DNA of 50,771 bases from Clostridia bacterium (GTDB lineage Bacteria; Bacillota; Peptococcia; DRI-13; UBA5745), in NCBI GenBank assembly GCA_018434325.1, contig JAHDPO010000033.1, positions 1 to 50,771 on the forward strand, given 5' to 3'. Positions within the stretch are counted from its first letter, which is position 1. Each line of letters opens with the position of its first letter. The notes beneath the pieces were generated by a model. That model was not told where the DNA came from, searched no databases, and saw only the letters and a list, made by a program, of their open reading frames with translations. The position numbers and the translations under genes were made by a program. Of this stretch, positions 8,535 through 16,097 are shown piece after piece.

Positions 8535-10826
8535 TCACTCCTTTCCCAAAAGCCCGGCGGCAGAAAATTCTTCGATAAGCCGCTGCGGGGACATCGGCAG
8601 GCTCTTGATGGCCACGCCGGTAGCATGATAAATTGCATTGCGCAAAGCGCCGGATTGAGGAATAGTAGGCGGTTCGCCTAAGGACTTGTTGCCGAAGGGA
8701 CCCGTAGGATCATCCGTCTCCACAAAATCCACTTGCAGCTCCGGCGTATCCATGCTGGTGCCGATTTTATAGTCCAAAAAGTTGCCGTTGAGCATACGGC
8801 CTTTGCCATCGTATAGCAGCTGCTCACTGAAAGAGTAGCCCAAGCCCATGCTCATGCCGCCGTGAACCTGAGCCTCGGCCAGCTGGGGATTGATCAATCT
8901 GCCGCTGTCATGGACATTCAGCATTTCCAAGACCTTAACCTTGCCCAGGGCAATATCCACTTCCACTTCGGCAAAGCAAACGCCGAAGGAATAGGTGTTT
9001 TCCTTGCAATGGCTGGTAGCCTCCGCCGTAATATGGATGGATTCATCCAGGTTATAAAAAGCCTCCAAAGCCAGAGGTTCCAATTCGGAAAGGAGCTCTC
9101 CCGACTTACGGTCCAGGACTTGCGAATCCTTGAGTTCAAGCTCCTCCGGCGCTTTTTGCAGCAATCTGGCACAGTATTCCAGGATCCTGGCCTTAAAGAG
9201 CTTGGCCGTCTTGACAATGGCTTTGCCGCTGACATAAGTCTGCCGGGAGGCGTAAGCGCCGGTATCAAAAGGAGCCACATCCGTATCCTGGAAAGAAACG
9301 ATATGGACGTCTTCGAAGCGCAGTCCTGCCGCCTCCGCCGCCATTTGGGTAAAGACCGTATCCGCTCCCTGTCCGATCTCCGTGGCTCCCATATGGAGCT
9401 GGGCGGTACCGTCCTGATTGAGGATCATCCGGCAGCTGGACGTCTCCAGGGATATGGGATAGACCCCTGTCTTATAAGAAAAAATCGCCATGCCCAAGCC
9501 ACGGCGCAGGTTGCCGGTCTGGTGGCTGTAAGCCCGGCGCTTGGCATCCCAGTCGATCAGCCGCCGCCCTTTTTCGATGCATTCATCCAGGCCGGAGCTA
9601 TGGCAGGTAATGCCGGTGCCGGGGTCCACATAACCGGCCCGCATGGCGTTTTGCCGCCGCAGGGTCAGGGAGTCCACACCCAGATCGGCAGCAACATCTT
9701 CGATATGAGACTCCAGTGCGAAGCTGATCTGGGGTATGCCATAGCCCCGCATGGCGCCGGCACTGGGCAGGTTTGTGTAAATAGTGTAAGCCTTGCCTTC
9801 CACCAACTTTTCGGCCTGATAGAGATGGCGGAAGCCGTTGACGGAATTGGCCACAATGGCATGACCGTGGGAAGCATAGCCTCCTTGGTTGGATATGGCC
9901 TCCACAGACCGGGCCAAAAAACGCCCTTCTTTATCGACTGCCGTCTTAAGGTGAAAGTCGATGCTGTGGCGTATTCTCGTGGCGTAGAACGTCTCTTCTC
10001 TCGATATGGCCAAGAGAACGGTGCGGCCGCCCACCAAAGTGGTGAGATAAGCATTGAGCGGCTCATAGAGCACTTCCTGTTTATTGCCGAAGCCGCCGCC
10101 GATATACGGCTTGATCACCCGGATCTTTCCCCAGCCGATGCCTAAGGCCTGGCCGATAACCCGCCGGACAATATGCGGAATCTGCGTGGAGCTGACTACA
10201 GTGATTCGCTCATTTTCCATATAAGCATAACTCACCGGTTTTTCGATGTGGCAATGCTGCACGGCTTGGGTATGGTAGTCCCCTTCAACTATTTTCACGC
10301 CTTCACCGGGGTTTTCCCAGTCGAAATCACCGTAGCGGTAAGAGGTCGCCTTCAAAACATTGCCGGGAAAAGCATCCTGGATCGCTGCCGCTCCGGTCGC
10401 CGTAGCTTCAGCCGGCGTCAGTAAAAGCGGGTATTCCTCGTATTCCACAGTGATGAGGTCCAGGGCTTCTTTGCAAGCCAGCTCGTTTTCCCCGATTACC
10501 GCCGCAATCTCATCCCCATAATAGCGCACCCGGCGGTTGAGCAGCCGGCGGTCGGCCACATCCTGGTGGCCGGGGTCCGTGGACCAGGGATGGCCGGCGG
10601 TGGGAAAAACGATATCCGGCACCTCAAAACAGGTGACGATACGCACCACGCCCTTTACTTGCATGGCCTTGGAAATATCCATTTTTGTAACGAGGCCGTT
10701 GGCCACCGTACTGCGCAAAAGCACTGCCGTTAAATGATTCACCGGCAAAAGATCTTCCGTATATTTTGCCTGGCCGGTGACCTTGGCAAAAGCATCTACT
10801 CTAAGTTTTCTGTCTCCTACTGTCAT
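8535..10826 (-). CDS. xdhA: Xanthine dehydrogenase molybdopterin-binding subunit
   Basis: Catalytic subunit (763 residues) that hydroxylates purines, probably xanthine to urate, in the cytoplasm. Family motifs are KVTGQAKYTED (15-25), the molybdopterin loops IGGGFGNKQE (about 247-256) and AMRGYG (about 363), GATEIGQGADT (about 478-488), and the active-site glutamate in SLGEPPTIPQSGALRNA (about 720-736). The order A > B/C fusion with six bases between is a standard xdh layout. It lies 65 bases after guanine deaminase, which would supply its substrate. No XdhC-type maturation factor or molybdopterin synthesis gene is present in the window. A related purine hydroxylase (hypoxanthine, purine) cannot be excluded. 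Start ATG 10826 follows a G-rich SD. Confidence 0.93.
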   Translation of the reverse strand: MTVGDRKLRVDAFAKVTGQAKYTEDLLPVNHLTAVLLRSTVANGLVTKMDISKAMQVKGVVRIVTCFEVPDIVFPTAGHPWSTDPGHQDVADRRLLNRRVRYYGDEIAAVIGENELACKEALDLITVEYEEYPLLLTPAEATATGAAAIQDAFPGNVLKATSYRYGDFDWENPGEGVKIVEGDYHTQAVQHCHIEKPVSYAYMENERITVVSSTQIPHIVRRVIGQALGIGWGKIRVIKPYIGGGFGNKQEVLYEPLNAYLTTLVGGRTVLLAISREETFYATRIRHSIDFHLKTAVDKEGRFLARSVEAISNQGGYASHGHAIVANSVNGFRHLYQAEKLVEGKAYTIYTNLPSAGAMRGYGIPQISFALESHIEDVAADLGVDSLTLRRQNAMRAGYVDPGTGITCHSSGLDECIEKGRRLIDWDAKRRAYSHQTGNLRRGLGMAIFSYKTGVYPISLETSSCRMILNQDGTAQLHMGATEIGQGADTVFTQMAAEAAGLRFEDVHIVSFQDTDVAPFDTGAYASRQTYVSGKAIVKTAKLFKARILEYCARLLQKAPEELELKDSQVLDRKSGELLSELEPLALEAFYNLDESIHITAEATSHCKENTYSFGVCFAEVEVDIALGKVKVLEMLNVHDSGRLINPQLAEAQVHGGMSMGLGYSFSEQLLYDGKGRMLNGNFLDYKIGTSMDTPELQVDFVETDDPTGPFGNKSLGEPPTIPQSGALRNAIYHATGVAIKSLPMSPQRLIEEFSAAGLLGKE

Positions 10827-10864
10827 TTAATCCGCCCCCCCTTTAACCTAAAGGTATTTTACCA

Positions 10865-10906
10865 TAACTATCTGTTCTTAACTATCCGTTCTTAACTATC
10901 TATCCT
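10865..10906. repeat. Three tandem 14-bp repeats at the guaD stop
   Basis: Three head-to-tail copies of TAACTATCNGTTCT (the last more diverged) span the guaD stop codon and the guaD-xdhA gap. On the transcribed strand each copy reads GATAGTTAAGAACN, and the first supplies the guaD stop. Probably slippage, though it could be an expansion that sets the inter-cistronic distance. Confidence 0.6.
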
Positions 10907-12187
10907 TAAAATATCCCTGCCCCGGACAAATTTACGTTCTATAGCACAGCGGTCCGGCTGATAAATGATCCGGGCCAGCCGCTGGCTCAAGCTTAAATCA
11001 TAAGGCGCCCGCAGGCCGCTGTCATCGATTACTAAAGCATCAAATTCATAAGAAGGTAAAAAGGAACCTACCTTGCCAAAAAAAGCGCCGCCGCCCTTAG
11101 TGCCCAGATAAAAAGCTTCCTCGATAGTCAAAGGAGCAGCTTGTTGATCCAGCAGCCGCCAATAAAGCTTTGATACCTGAATGGCATCGCTCATGGCCCG
11201 GAAGATCGAGGTATGGCAGCCTCCGGCCACATCACTGCCTAAGCCCACCGGAATGCCCCGGTTAAGAAAACGGCGGATGGGGGCGATGCCGGAGGCCAGG
11301 TTCATATTGGATTGAGGGCAATGGGCCACAAAGACCCGGCGGGCTTCCATCAGCTCCAACTCTTCTTCCTCCATCCAGACGCAATGCGCCATGATCGTCG
11401 GCGTGCCCTCGCCGCCAAAAAGGCCGAAATGGTCATAGGCCGCACTATAATTGGCTGCAGCAGGGCAAAGCTCCCGCACCCAGGCAATTTCGCCTTTGTT
11501 TTCCGACAAATGAGATTGAAGGGGCAAGCCGTATTTGCGCTGAATTTCCTTCAATCCAACCATCAGATCATCGCTGCAGGAAGGGATGAAACGAGGCGTC
11601 AATATCGGCTCCGTATTACGATAAGCTTTTTCTTTTAAAGCCCGGCTGACCCAGTCCTCCGTATCGCGGATCGAAGTCCGGGCGTCGGCCTCCTGCAAAT
11701 CAGGATGGCTGTTGCGATCCATATTGACTTTGCCCACTAAGGTCACCAGACCGGAAGCCTCCAGCAAATCCATCAGCAGCAGGCTGGCCGGCACATGGCA
11801 GGTAGCAAAAACCGCCGCCCTGGTATTAGGCCCCCGGCGCAGATCCTCGACAAAACTGCCGTAGGCTTTCTCCGCATAGATTAAGTCGCTGTATTTGGCC
11901 TCTTCGGGGAAAGCATAATGGGACAGCCATTCGATCAGCTCCATATCCATACCTAAGCAGCGAAAGGTATACTGAGGAGCATGGACATGGAGATCAACCA
12001 GCCCCGGCAAGATCATCTTTCCCGTACAATCTTCCAAAGGCAAGCGACGGTATTGCTCCGGCAGCTCCTGAAAAACGCCGGCGCATAAGCCTTCTTCGCA
12101 AACCAGATAACTGTTGGCCGCCAAAGCCAGTTCTCCGGGGCTTATGCTATAACAAACATTCCCTTTTAATACAAAACTATTCTCCAT
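10892..12187 (-). CDS. guaD: Guanine deaminase (amidohydrolase family)
   Basis: Zinc amidohydrolase that converts guanine to xanthine and ammonia. The 431-residue protein has the family metal ligands in VDLHVHAPQ (about 65-73), the PRFI segment (about 210), the QSHLSEN histidine (about 235), the MAHCVWM histidine (about 275) and the SDVAGG aspartate (about 325). FVAHCPQSN lies between. The HAPQYTFRG-like region is typical of guanine rather than cytosine or adenosine deaminases. I chose ATG 12187 because AAGGAGG sits just upstream; the longer frame to 12325 would run through a riboswitch and terminator. It is the first gene of the purine operon, and its leader carries a guanine aptamer, which independently supports the substrate. 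Confidence 0.93.
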   Translation of the reverse strand: MENSFVLKGNVCYSISPGELALAANSYLVCEEGLCAGVFQELPEQYRRLPLEDCTGKMILPGLVDLHVHAPQYTFRCLGMDMELIEWLSHYAFPEEAKYSDLIYAEKAYGSFVEDLRRGPNTRAAVFATCHVPASLLLMDLLEASGLVTLVGKVNMDRNSHPDLQEADARTSIRDTEDWVSRALKEKAYRNTEPILTPRFIPSCSDDLMVGLKEIQRKYGLPLQSHLSENKGEIAWVRELCPAAANYSAAYDHFGLFGGEGTPTIMAHCVWMEEEELELMEARRVFVAHCPQSNMNLASGIAPIRRFLNRGIPVGLGSDVAGGCHTSIFRAMSDAIQVSKLYWRLLDQQAAPLTIEEAFYLGTKGGGAFFGKVGSFLPSYEFDALVIDDSGLRAPYDLSLSQRLARIIYQPDRCAIERKFVRGRDILRIDS

Positions 12188-12207
12188 ACGCTCCCCCCTC
12201 CTTTGGT

Positions 12208-12290
12208 AAAAAAGACTGCCAAAAACAGATTCCAGCCGCCGCTGCTTGCCGGCAGCATAGCGACTTATAGACAACTGTTTTTGGCAGTCT
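12208..12290 (-). terminator. Riboswitch-controlled intrinsic terminator in guaD leader
   Basis: Perfect 16-bp inverted repeat: AGACTGCCAAAAACAG (minus strand, 12290-12275) pairs with CTGTTTTTGGCAGTCT (12228-12213), followed by a U6 tract at 12213-12208. The 46-nt loop holds a small GCTGC/GCAGC hairpin. The 5' arm is the P3 5' strand, L3 and three bases of the P3 3' strand of the guanine aptamer, so aptamer and terminator cannot both form. It ends about 20 bases before the guaD start. Confidence 0.88.
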
Positions 12291-12328
12291 GTAGAGACGT
12301 CCGTCCATATTACGGACATATACAAGTC
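12262..12328 (-). promoter_or_regulatory. Guanine (purine-class) riboswitch aptamer, predicted ON switch
   Basis: The 67-nt minus-strand sequence matches the purine riboswitch element by element. P1 pairs GACTTGTA with TATAAGTC. J1/2 is TATA. P2 pairs GTCCG with CGGAC around the conserved L2 ATATGG. J2/3 is GTCTCTAC (consensus GTTTCTAC). P3 pairs GACTG with CAGTT around L3 CCAAAAA, which keeps the CC that kisses the GG of L2. J3/1 is CTAT, with C at the position equivalent to C74, the base that pairs with guanine; adenine aptamers have U. Aligned by memory to the B. subtilis xpt aptamer it has the same length, with one base gained in J1/2-P2 and one lost. Ligand binding would stabilise P3 and block the terminator. 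Confidence 0.9.
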
Positions 12329-12356
12329 AAAAAAAAGCTATTGAATTTTCATATTC

Positions 12357-12385
12357 AGCATATCCTTTTATGCGTTATGTGTCAA
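12357..12385 (-). promoter_or_regulatory. Sigma-70-type promoter for the purine operon
   Basis: TTGACA (12385-12380) is separated by exactly 17 bases from TATGCT (12362-12357) on the minus strand. The -35 box overlaps the TGA stop of the upstream activator gene. Initiation near 12350 would give a leader of about 20 bases before the aptamer. Confidence 0.75.
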
Positions 12386-13725
12386 GCCAATTCCTCGCCG
12401 GCAGACTCCAGCTTTGCCAGCTTGCTATATAAAGTTGAGCGGTTGATGCCCAATAATTTAGCGGCCTTGGCTTTGTTGCCGCCGGCCCGCTCCAAAGCAT
12501 CCAAAATTACGTTTTTCTCCGTATGGGTCACCACATGCTTCAATCCAACCGTATCTTCTGCCGCGGCAGCTAAAAAGGTGGTGTATTCCGCTAAATCGCT
12601 ATAGGTGATATCCGTACCGTCGCACATGATGACAAACCGCTCCATCATGTTTTTCAGCTCTCTTACATTTCCCGGCCAGCCATAGCCTTCCAGGACTCCG
12701 GCTACGGCGGGAGGAAGGGAAAGCACAGGCTTATTAAAGCGCCGGCCATACTCTTTTAGAAAAAATTCGGCCAAAAGGAGAATATCTTCTTTGCGCTCCC
12801 GCAGAGGAGGCAGGTTTACATTTACTACATTCAGCCGGTAATATAGATCCTCCCGGAATTTTTGCTTTTTGATCAAATCCGGTATATGATCATTGGTGGC
12901 TGCAATGATTTTCACATCAACTTTTTTCTTCTTAATGCCGCCTAAGCGCTCCACTTCTTTATCCTGCAGCACCCGCAGCAATTTTGCCTGCATGGAAAGA
13001 GGCATGGACGTAATTTCATCCAAAAATAGCACGCCGCCGTCGGCCAATTCAAACTTTCCCGGCTTGCCATTGGGGCTTGCACCGGTAAAAGCCCCCTTCT
13101 CATAGCCGAAAAGCTCCGATTCCATCAGATCTAAAGGCAAAGAAGCGCAGTTGATTTTGATAAAGGGGCTGTCTACCCGGTTGCTTAAGCGCCAAAGCAT
13201 ATCCGCCGCCACTTCTTTGCCGGTGCCTGTTTCCCCGGAGATTAAAACCGTGTCAAATAAGGGCGCCACCTTCCGGATATTTCTATATATTTTATCCATG
13301 ATGGAGGAGCGGTAGATGAATTTTACCCCTGAACTGGCAGAACTGGTTTCTAGTTGATCGGTGAGATATTTGATCTGAGATTCCCGTTCAATAAGCTTTG
13401 TCCGCAATTCATCCAGAGCTTCGTGGCTTTCGATTACCAGCTCCGCCAAAGCCCCTTTTAAAACGCCCTCTTCATATATAGGCAGGCGATTGCCAAAAAG
13501 ATGACCCTTTTCCGTCTTTTGCCAGACGCCGATTTCCGCTATGCCGCTTTGGCAAACATGGTCCAGATGAGTATGGGGCAGAATCTTACGAATATGCTGG
13601 CCCAAAATCTCCTCCTTCCTCTTCTCCAGAAAAGCTGTGTAGGCGTCGTTCAAATAGATGATCTTTCCTTTGGTATCAACGGCCAGAATTCCGATAGTCA
13701 GCACATCAAAGCTGTGAAAATCCAT
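12382..13725 (-). CDS. Sigma-54-dependent activator, PAS-AAA+-Fis HTH
   Basis: Bacterial enhancer-binding protein of 447 residues. An N-terminal PAS domain (about 8-105) presumably senses a small molecule. A short linker leads to the AAA+ ATPase with Walker A GETGTGKE (about 164), the sigma-54-contacting GAFTGA loop (about 215), and Walker B GGVLFLDEIT (about 230). The C-terminal Fis-type HTH is at about 405-440 (GGNKAKAAKLLGINRSTLYS). There is no receiver domain, so it is not a two-component regulator. SD AGGAGG is seven bases upstream of ATG 13725. It is divergent from the nine-gene operon, whose promoter is a textbook -24/-12 element with inverted repeats between, so that operon is its likely target. 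It also resembles the location of ygeV beside xdh in E. coli. Confidence 0.95.
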   Translation of the reverse strand: MDFHSFDVLTIGILAVDTKGKIIYLNDAYTAFLEKRKEEILGQHIRKILPHTHLDHVCQSGIAEIGVWQKTEKGHLFGNRLPIYEEGVLKGALAELVIESHEALDELRTKLIERESQIKYLTDQLETSSASSGVKFIYRSSIMDKIYRNIRKVAPLFDTVLISGETGTGKEVAADMLWRLSNRVDSPFIKINCASLPLDLMESELFGYEKGAFTGASPNGKPGKFELADGGVLFLDEITSMPLSMQAKLLRVLQDKEVERLGGIKKKKVDVKIIAATNDHIPDLIKKQKFREDLYYRLNVVNVNLPPLRERKEDILLLAEFFLKEYGRRFNKPVLSLPPAVAGVLEGYGWPGNVRELKNMMERFVIMCDGTDITYSDLAEYTTFLAAAAEDTVGLKHVVTHTEKNVILDALERAGGNKAKAAKLLGINRSTLYSKLAKLESAGEELA

Positions 13726-13810
13726 CTCATTGCCTCCTGTTGCCTTTATAAGGGACGGGAATATACAGAAATATTTTTTTATTCAGTATAGCAAGAAGTG
13801 TCTAAAAAAA

Positions 13811-13870
13811 CAACAGATGTTGAAAAAACCAACAAAAATCCTTTGGGCTTGTACCCTCTTTCACATCTGT
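13811..13870. promoter_or_regulatory. Candidate upstream activator sites for the sigma-54 operon
   Basis: ACAGATGT (13813-13820, itself inside the palindromic CAACA-GA-TGTTG) recurs inverted as ACATCTGT (13863-13870). Both copies carry a similar GAAA-side flank. They lie about 80-135 bp upstream of the -24 box, the usual position for enhancer-binding protein sites. Inference from symmetry and position. Confidence 0.5.
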
Positions 13871-13945
13871 AAAAATAGCGTTCCGAACAAAAAAGCATAG
13901 ATATAATCACGTTTTTTGGCCTCTTCTAAAAATCTTACGCCTCCT

Positions 13946-13961
13946 TGGCACGCCCTTTGCA
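13946..13961 (+). promoter_or_regulatory. Sigma-54 (-24/-12) promoter
   Basis: TGGCAC-GCCCT-TTGCA matches the sigma-54 consensus TGGCAC-N5-TTGCW exactly, with GG and GC ten bases apart. Transcription would start near 13972, about 30 bases before the cyclase gene. A matching activator is encoded divergently. Confidence 0.93.
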
Positions 13962-14002
13962 ATTATGAGATTGCGAAAACATTTTTTAAGGAGGCGATTT
14001 TG

Positions 14003-14683
14003 TTGCAGGTTGTTGATCTGACACTCACCATCTATGAAGGTATGCCCTGTTTTCCCGTGGACTGGTATCCCAAACCAAAGTTTGAAGCGGTTTTAACGCC
14101 GGACACCGATCCCAGCGGTTCCCACCGCCATGCCAGCAAAGCCCTGTTGTTCAATCACGGCGGCACTCACCTGGACGCTCCTTGGCATTACGATTATTTT
14201 GACGGCAAAAAAACCATCGATAATGTCCCCGTAGATGCTTTGGTAGGCGACTGTATTTGGCTGCACCTGCCGCAAAAACAAAATCTGGAGCCCATTACCG
14301 CCGCCGATTTGGAAGCGGCCGCCTCAGGCCTTGATCTGGCGGGGAAACGGCTGATCATCACCACCGGCTATACCGACGCAAACTGGGGGAAAGACGATTA
14401 TTTTCAAGTATCGCCCTATTTGGCTGCCGACGCCGGCCAATGGATGGTGGATAAAAAGATCAAACTGGTCGGCATTGATTTTCAGACCGATAAACCCGGC
14501 GACGCTGCTTTTCCCGTACACAACATTCTCCTCAGCAATGAAATTTACATTCTGGAGTATCTCTGCAATATTGAGGAAATGTTTCAGAAGAGCTTCGGAA
14601 AAGAATTTTTGCTGGCGGTAGGCGCGATCAAATTAAAAGGTCTGGAAGCATCTACAGCCCGGGTATTTGCCATCTCCCTGTGA
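14003..14683 (+). CDS. Cyclase-family metal-dependent hydrolase
   Basis: Member of the kynurenine formamidase/cyclase family (PF04199), about 226 residues. The metal-binding signature HGGTHLDAPWH is at about residues 53-63, and the family's central GIDFQTD segment (about 155) and HNILL segment (about 173) are present. Relatives hydrolyse amide, lactone or cyclic diketone bonds; the substrate here is unknown. I place the start at TTG 14003 (eight bases after AAGGAGG 13988-13994; TTG 14000 is possible). The in-frame extension to 13916 crosses the sigma-54 promoter and is not translated. It is the first gene of the nine-gene operon, suggesting ring opening or deacylation of the imported compound. 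Confidence 0.85.
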   Translation: MQVVDLTLTIYEGMPCFPVDWYPKPKFEAVLTPDTDPSGSHRHASKALLFNHGGTHLDAPWHYDYFDGKKTIDNVPVDALVGDCIWLHLPQKQNLEPITAADLEAAASGLDLAGKRLIITTGYTDANWGKDDYFQVSPYLAADAGQWMVDKKIKLVGIDFQTDKPGDAAFPVHNILLSNEIYILEYLCNIEEMFQKSFGKEFLLAVGAIKLKGLEASTARVFAISL

Positions 14684-14739
14684 ATTCCGGCGGTTGTCCC
14701 AACAAACAATACTCATGATTATAATTAAGGGGGAAAAAC

Positions 14740-16005
14740 ATGAGCAATGCAGCTAACACAGCTTTATTAGAAGCTGAAGCCAAAACCGGTTTTGCCCGTT
14801 GGAAGGCCTACGCCAAATTGATGGGGCCGGCCTGGCTGGCCATCGCCCTCAATATCGGCGGCGCTACGGTGGCCAATGCGGGGCAGGTGGCGTCCAAAAC
14901 AGGCTATACCTATCTTTGGGCCATTTTGCCTGAGGTCTTTGTTATCTGGATCGTCTGCGTCCTTTTTGTTCGTATAGCGTTAAAAACCGGCAAGGGTCCT
15001 ATTTCCATAGCCCGGGAATACCTTGGCCCCTGGGCGGGCTGGGTCACTGCCGTTTCCATCTTTATTGTCAATACTGTTTTTCACGCCATCCAATACGCCA
15101 TCGTAGGCAATGTCATGAATACCTTATTTGGCGTCACGCCGAAAGTGGGTACGGTCATCGGCTTTATCTTTGTTTTGTCCATTGTGCTGAATCCGGCCAA
15201 AGGAGAGCGCAGCCTTAAGATTATCACCGATGTCTGCCAGTGGCTGGTCTGGATATTGCTTGCTTCCTTTACGCTGATCTTGTTTATTGTTCCCATTAAT
15301 TGGGCCGATGCCTTAAGAGGCTTCATTCCTTCCATCCAAGGCACCTCCCAGGAGCTGGTTTTACTCTCCGGCTTGATGGGCGCAGCCATCGCCATCAACG
15401 TTCCCGCCCTGGCCGCTTACGCCTCCGTGCAAAACAAGTGGGGTCCGGACCGGAAAAGCCTCAGTGTTTTTGAGCTGACCTACACCAATTTTATGCTGGT
15501 CATCGTTCAGCTGGTAGTGATGATTTCCGTAACGGCAGTGCTCTTTGGAACGGGTACGATAATCACCGGCGCCGGCAGCATGGCCGCCACCTTTGAGCCC
15601 TTTGCCGGCAAGTTTTCCACCATTCTGCTGTCTATCGGCCTGTTGGGCTCCGTGCTGTCCACCATGGTTTCCCAATGTCTGGTGTCCGGCTATGTCATCA
15701 CCGACGCCTTCGGCTGGGAGGCGGATATGACCTCCCAAAAATTCAAGATTTCCGGGCTGGTGGTTACGCTTTTTGGTCTTTCCGCTCCGCTGATCGGCTG
15801 GAACGCTTTTTCTCTCAGCACCTATGGCTCCGGCTTTAACCTGACCTTCTTCCCCATTGTTACCATCCTGCTTCTGTATATTGCCAATAAATCTTCGGTC
15901 ATGGGCGAATTGAAGGCGGGCAAGGCCATGAATATTACCGTAATTATCGCCGTGCTGCTCTCTCTTTTGGCTACGGGCAATTACTGGGTCAACGTATTCA
16001 AATAA
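14740..16005 (+). CDS. Divergent Nramp-like membrane transporter
   Basis: A 421-residue protein with about 11 membrane segments. Its opening (KLMGPAWLAIALNIGGATVA, about 27-46) and the start of the sixth segment (LMGAAIAINVPALAAYA) align by eye with the Nramp/SLC11 fold. The metal ligands are missing, however: the TM1 DPGN is replaced by NIGG, and the TM6 MPH by NVPA. That argues against manganese or iron and for an organic substrate, presumably the growth substrate of this operon. It lies 56 bases after the cyclase with GGGGG-type SD just before the ATG. Alternative: another APC-superfamily carrier (NCS1-like). Family confidence is moderate; a transporter is secure. Confidence 0.75.
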   Translation: MSNAANTALLEAEAKTGFARWKAYAKLMGPAWLAIALNIGGATVANAGQVASKTGYTYLWAILPEVFVIWIVCVLFVRIALKTGKGPISIAREYLGPWAGWVTAVSIFIVNTVFHAIQYAIVGNVMNTLFGVTPKVGTVIGFIFVLSIVLNPAKGERSLKIITDVCQWLVWILLASFTLILFIVPINWADALRGFIPSIQGTSQELVLLSGLMGAAIAINVPALAAYASVQNKWGPDRKSLSVFELTYTNFMLVIVQLVVMISVTAVLFGTGTIITGAGSMAATFEPFAGKFSTILLSIGLLGSVLSTMVSQCLVSGYVITDAFGWEADMTSQKFKISGLVVTLFGLSAPLIGWNAFSLSTYGSGFNLTFFPIVTILLLYIANKSSVMGELKAGKAMNITVIIAVLLSLLATGNYWVNVFK

Positions 16006-16038
16006 AGGTTTTAGCCAATAAAATTTTAATAGTCGGCA

Positions 16039-16073
16039 GCGGCAAGGTAGGGCGGCCGTCCTTACCTTGTCGC
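16039..16073 (+). other. Intercistronic hairpin
   Basis: GCGGCAAGGTA...TACCTTGTCGC forms a long stem extended by GG/CC pairs around a GCGGCCG loop, between transporter and aldolase genes. No T tract follows, so it is more likely an mRNA stabiliser or processing site than a terminator. Confidence 0.6.
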
Positions 16074-16097
16074 GAAATATTAAAGGAGGTTTTTCAT

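Noticed and set aside
8862-10145. 427-codon plus-strand ORF
   Set aside because: Lies wholly antisense to xdhA, whose minus-strand motifs are unambiguous.
16039-16073. Intrinsic terminator between transporter and aldolase genes
   Set aside because: Strong stem but no T tract, and the next gene has an excellent SD directly after.
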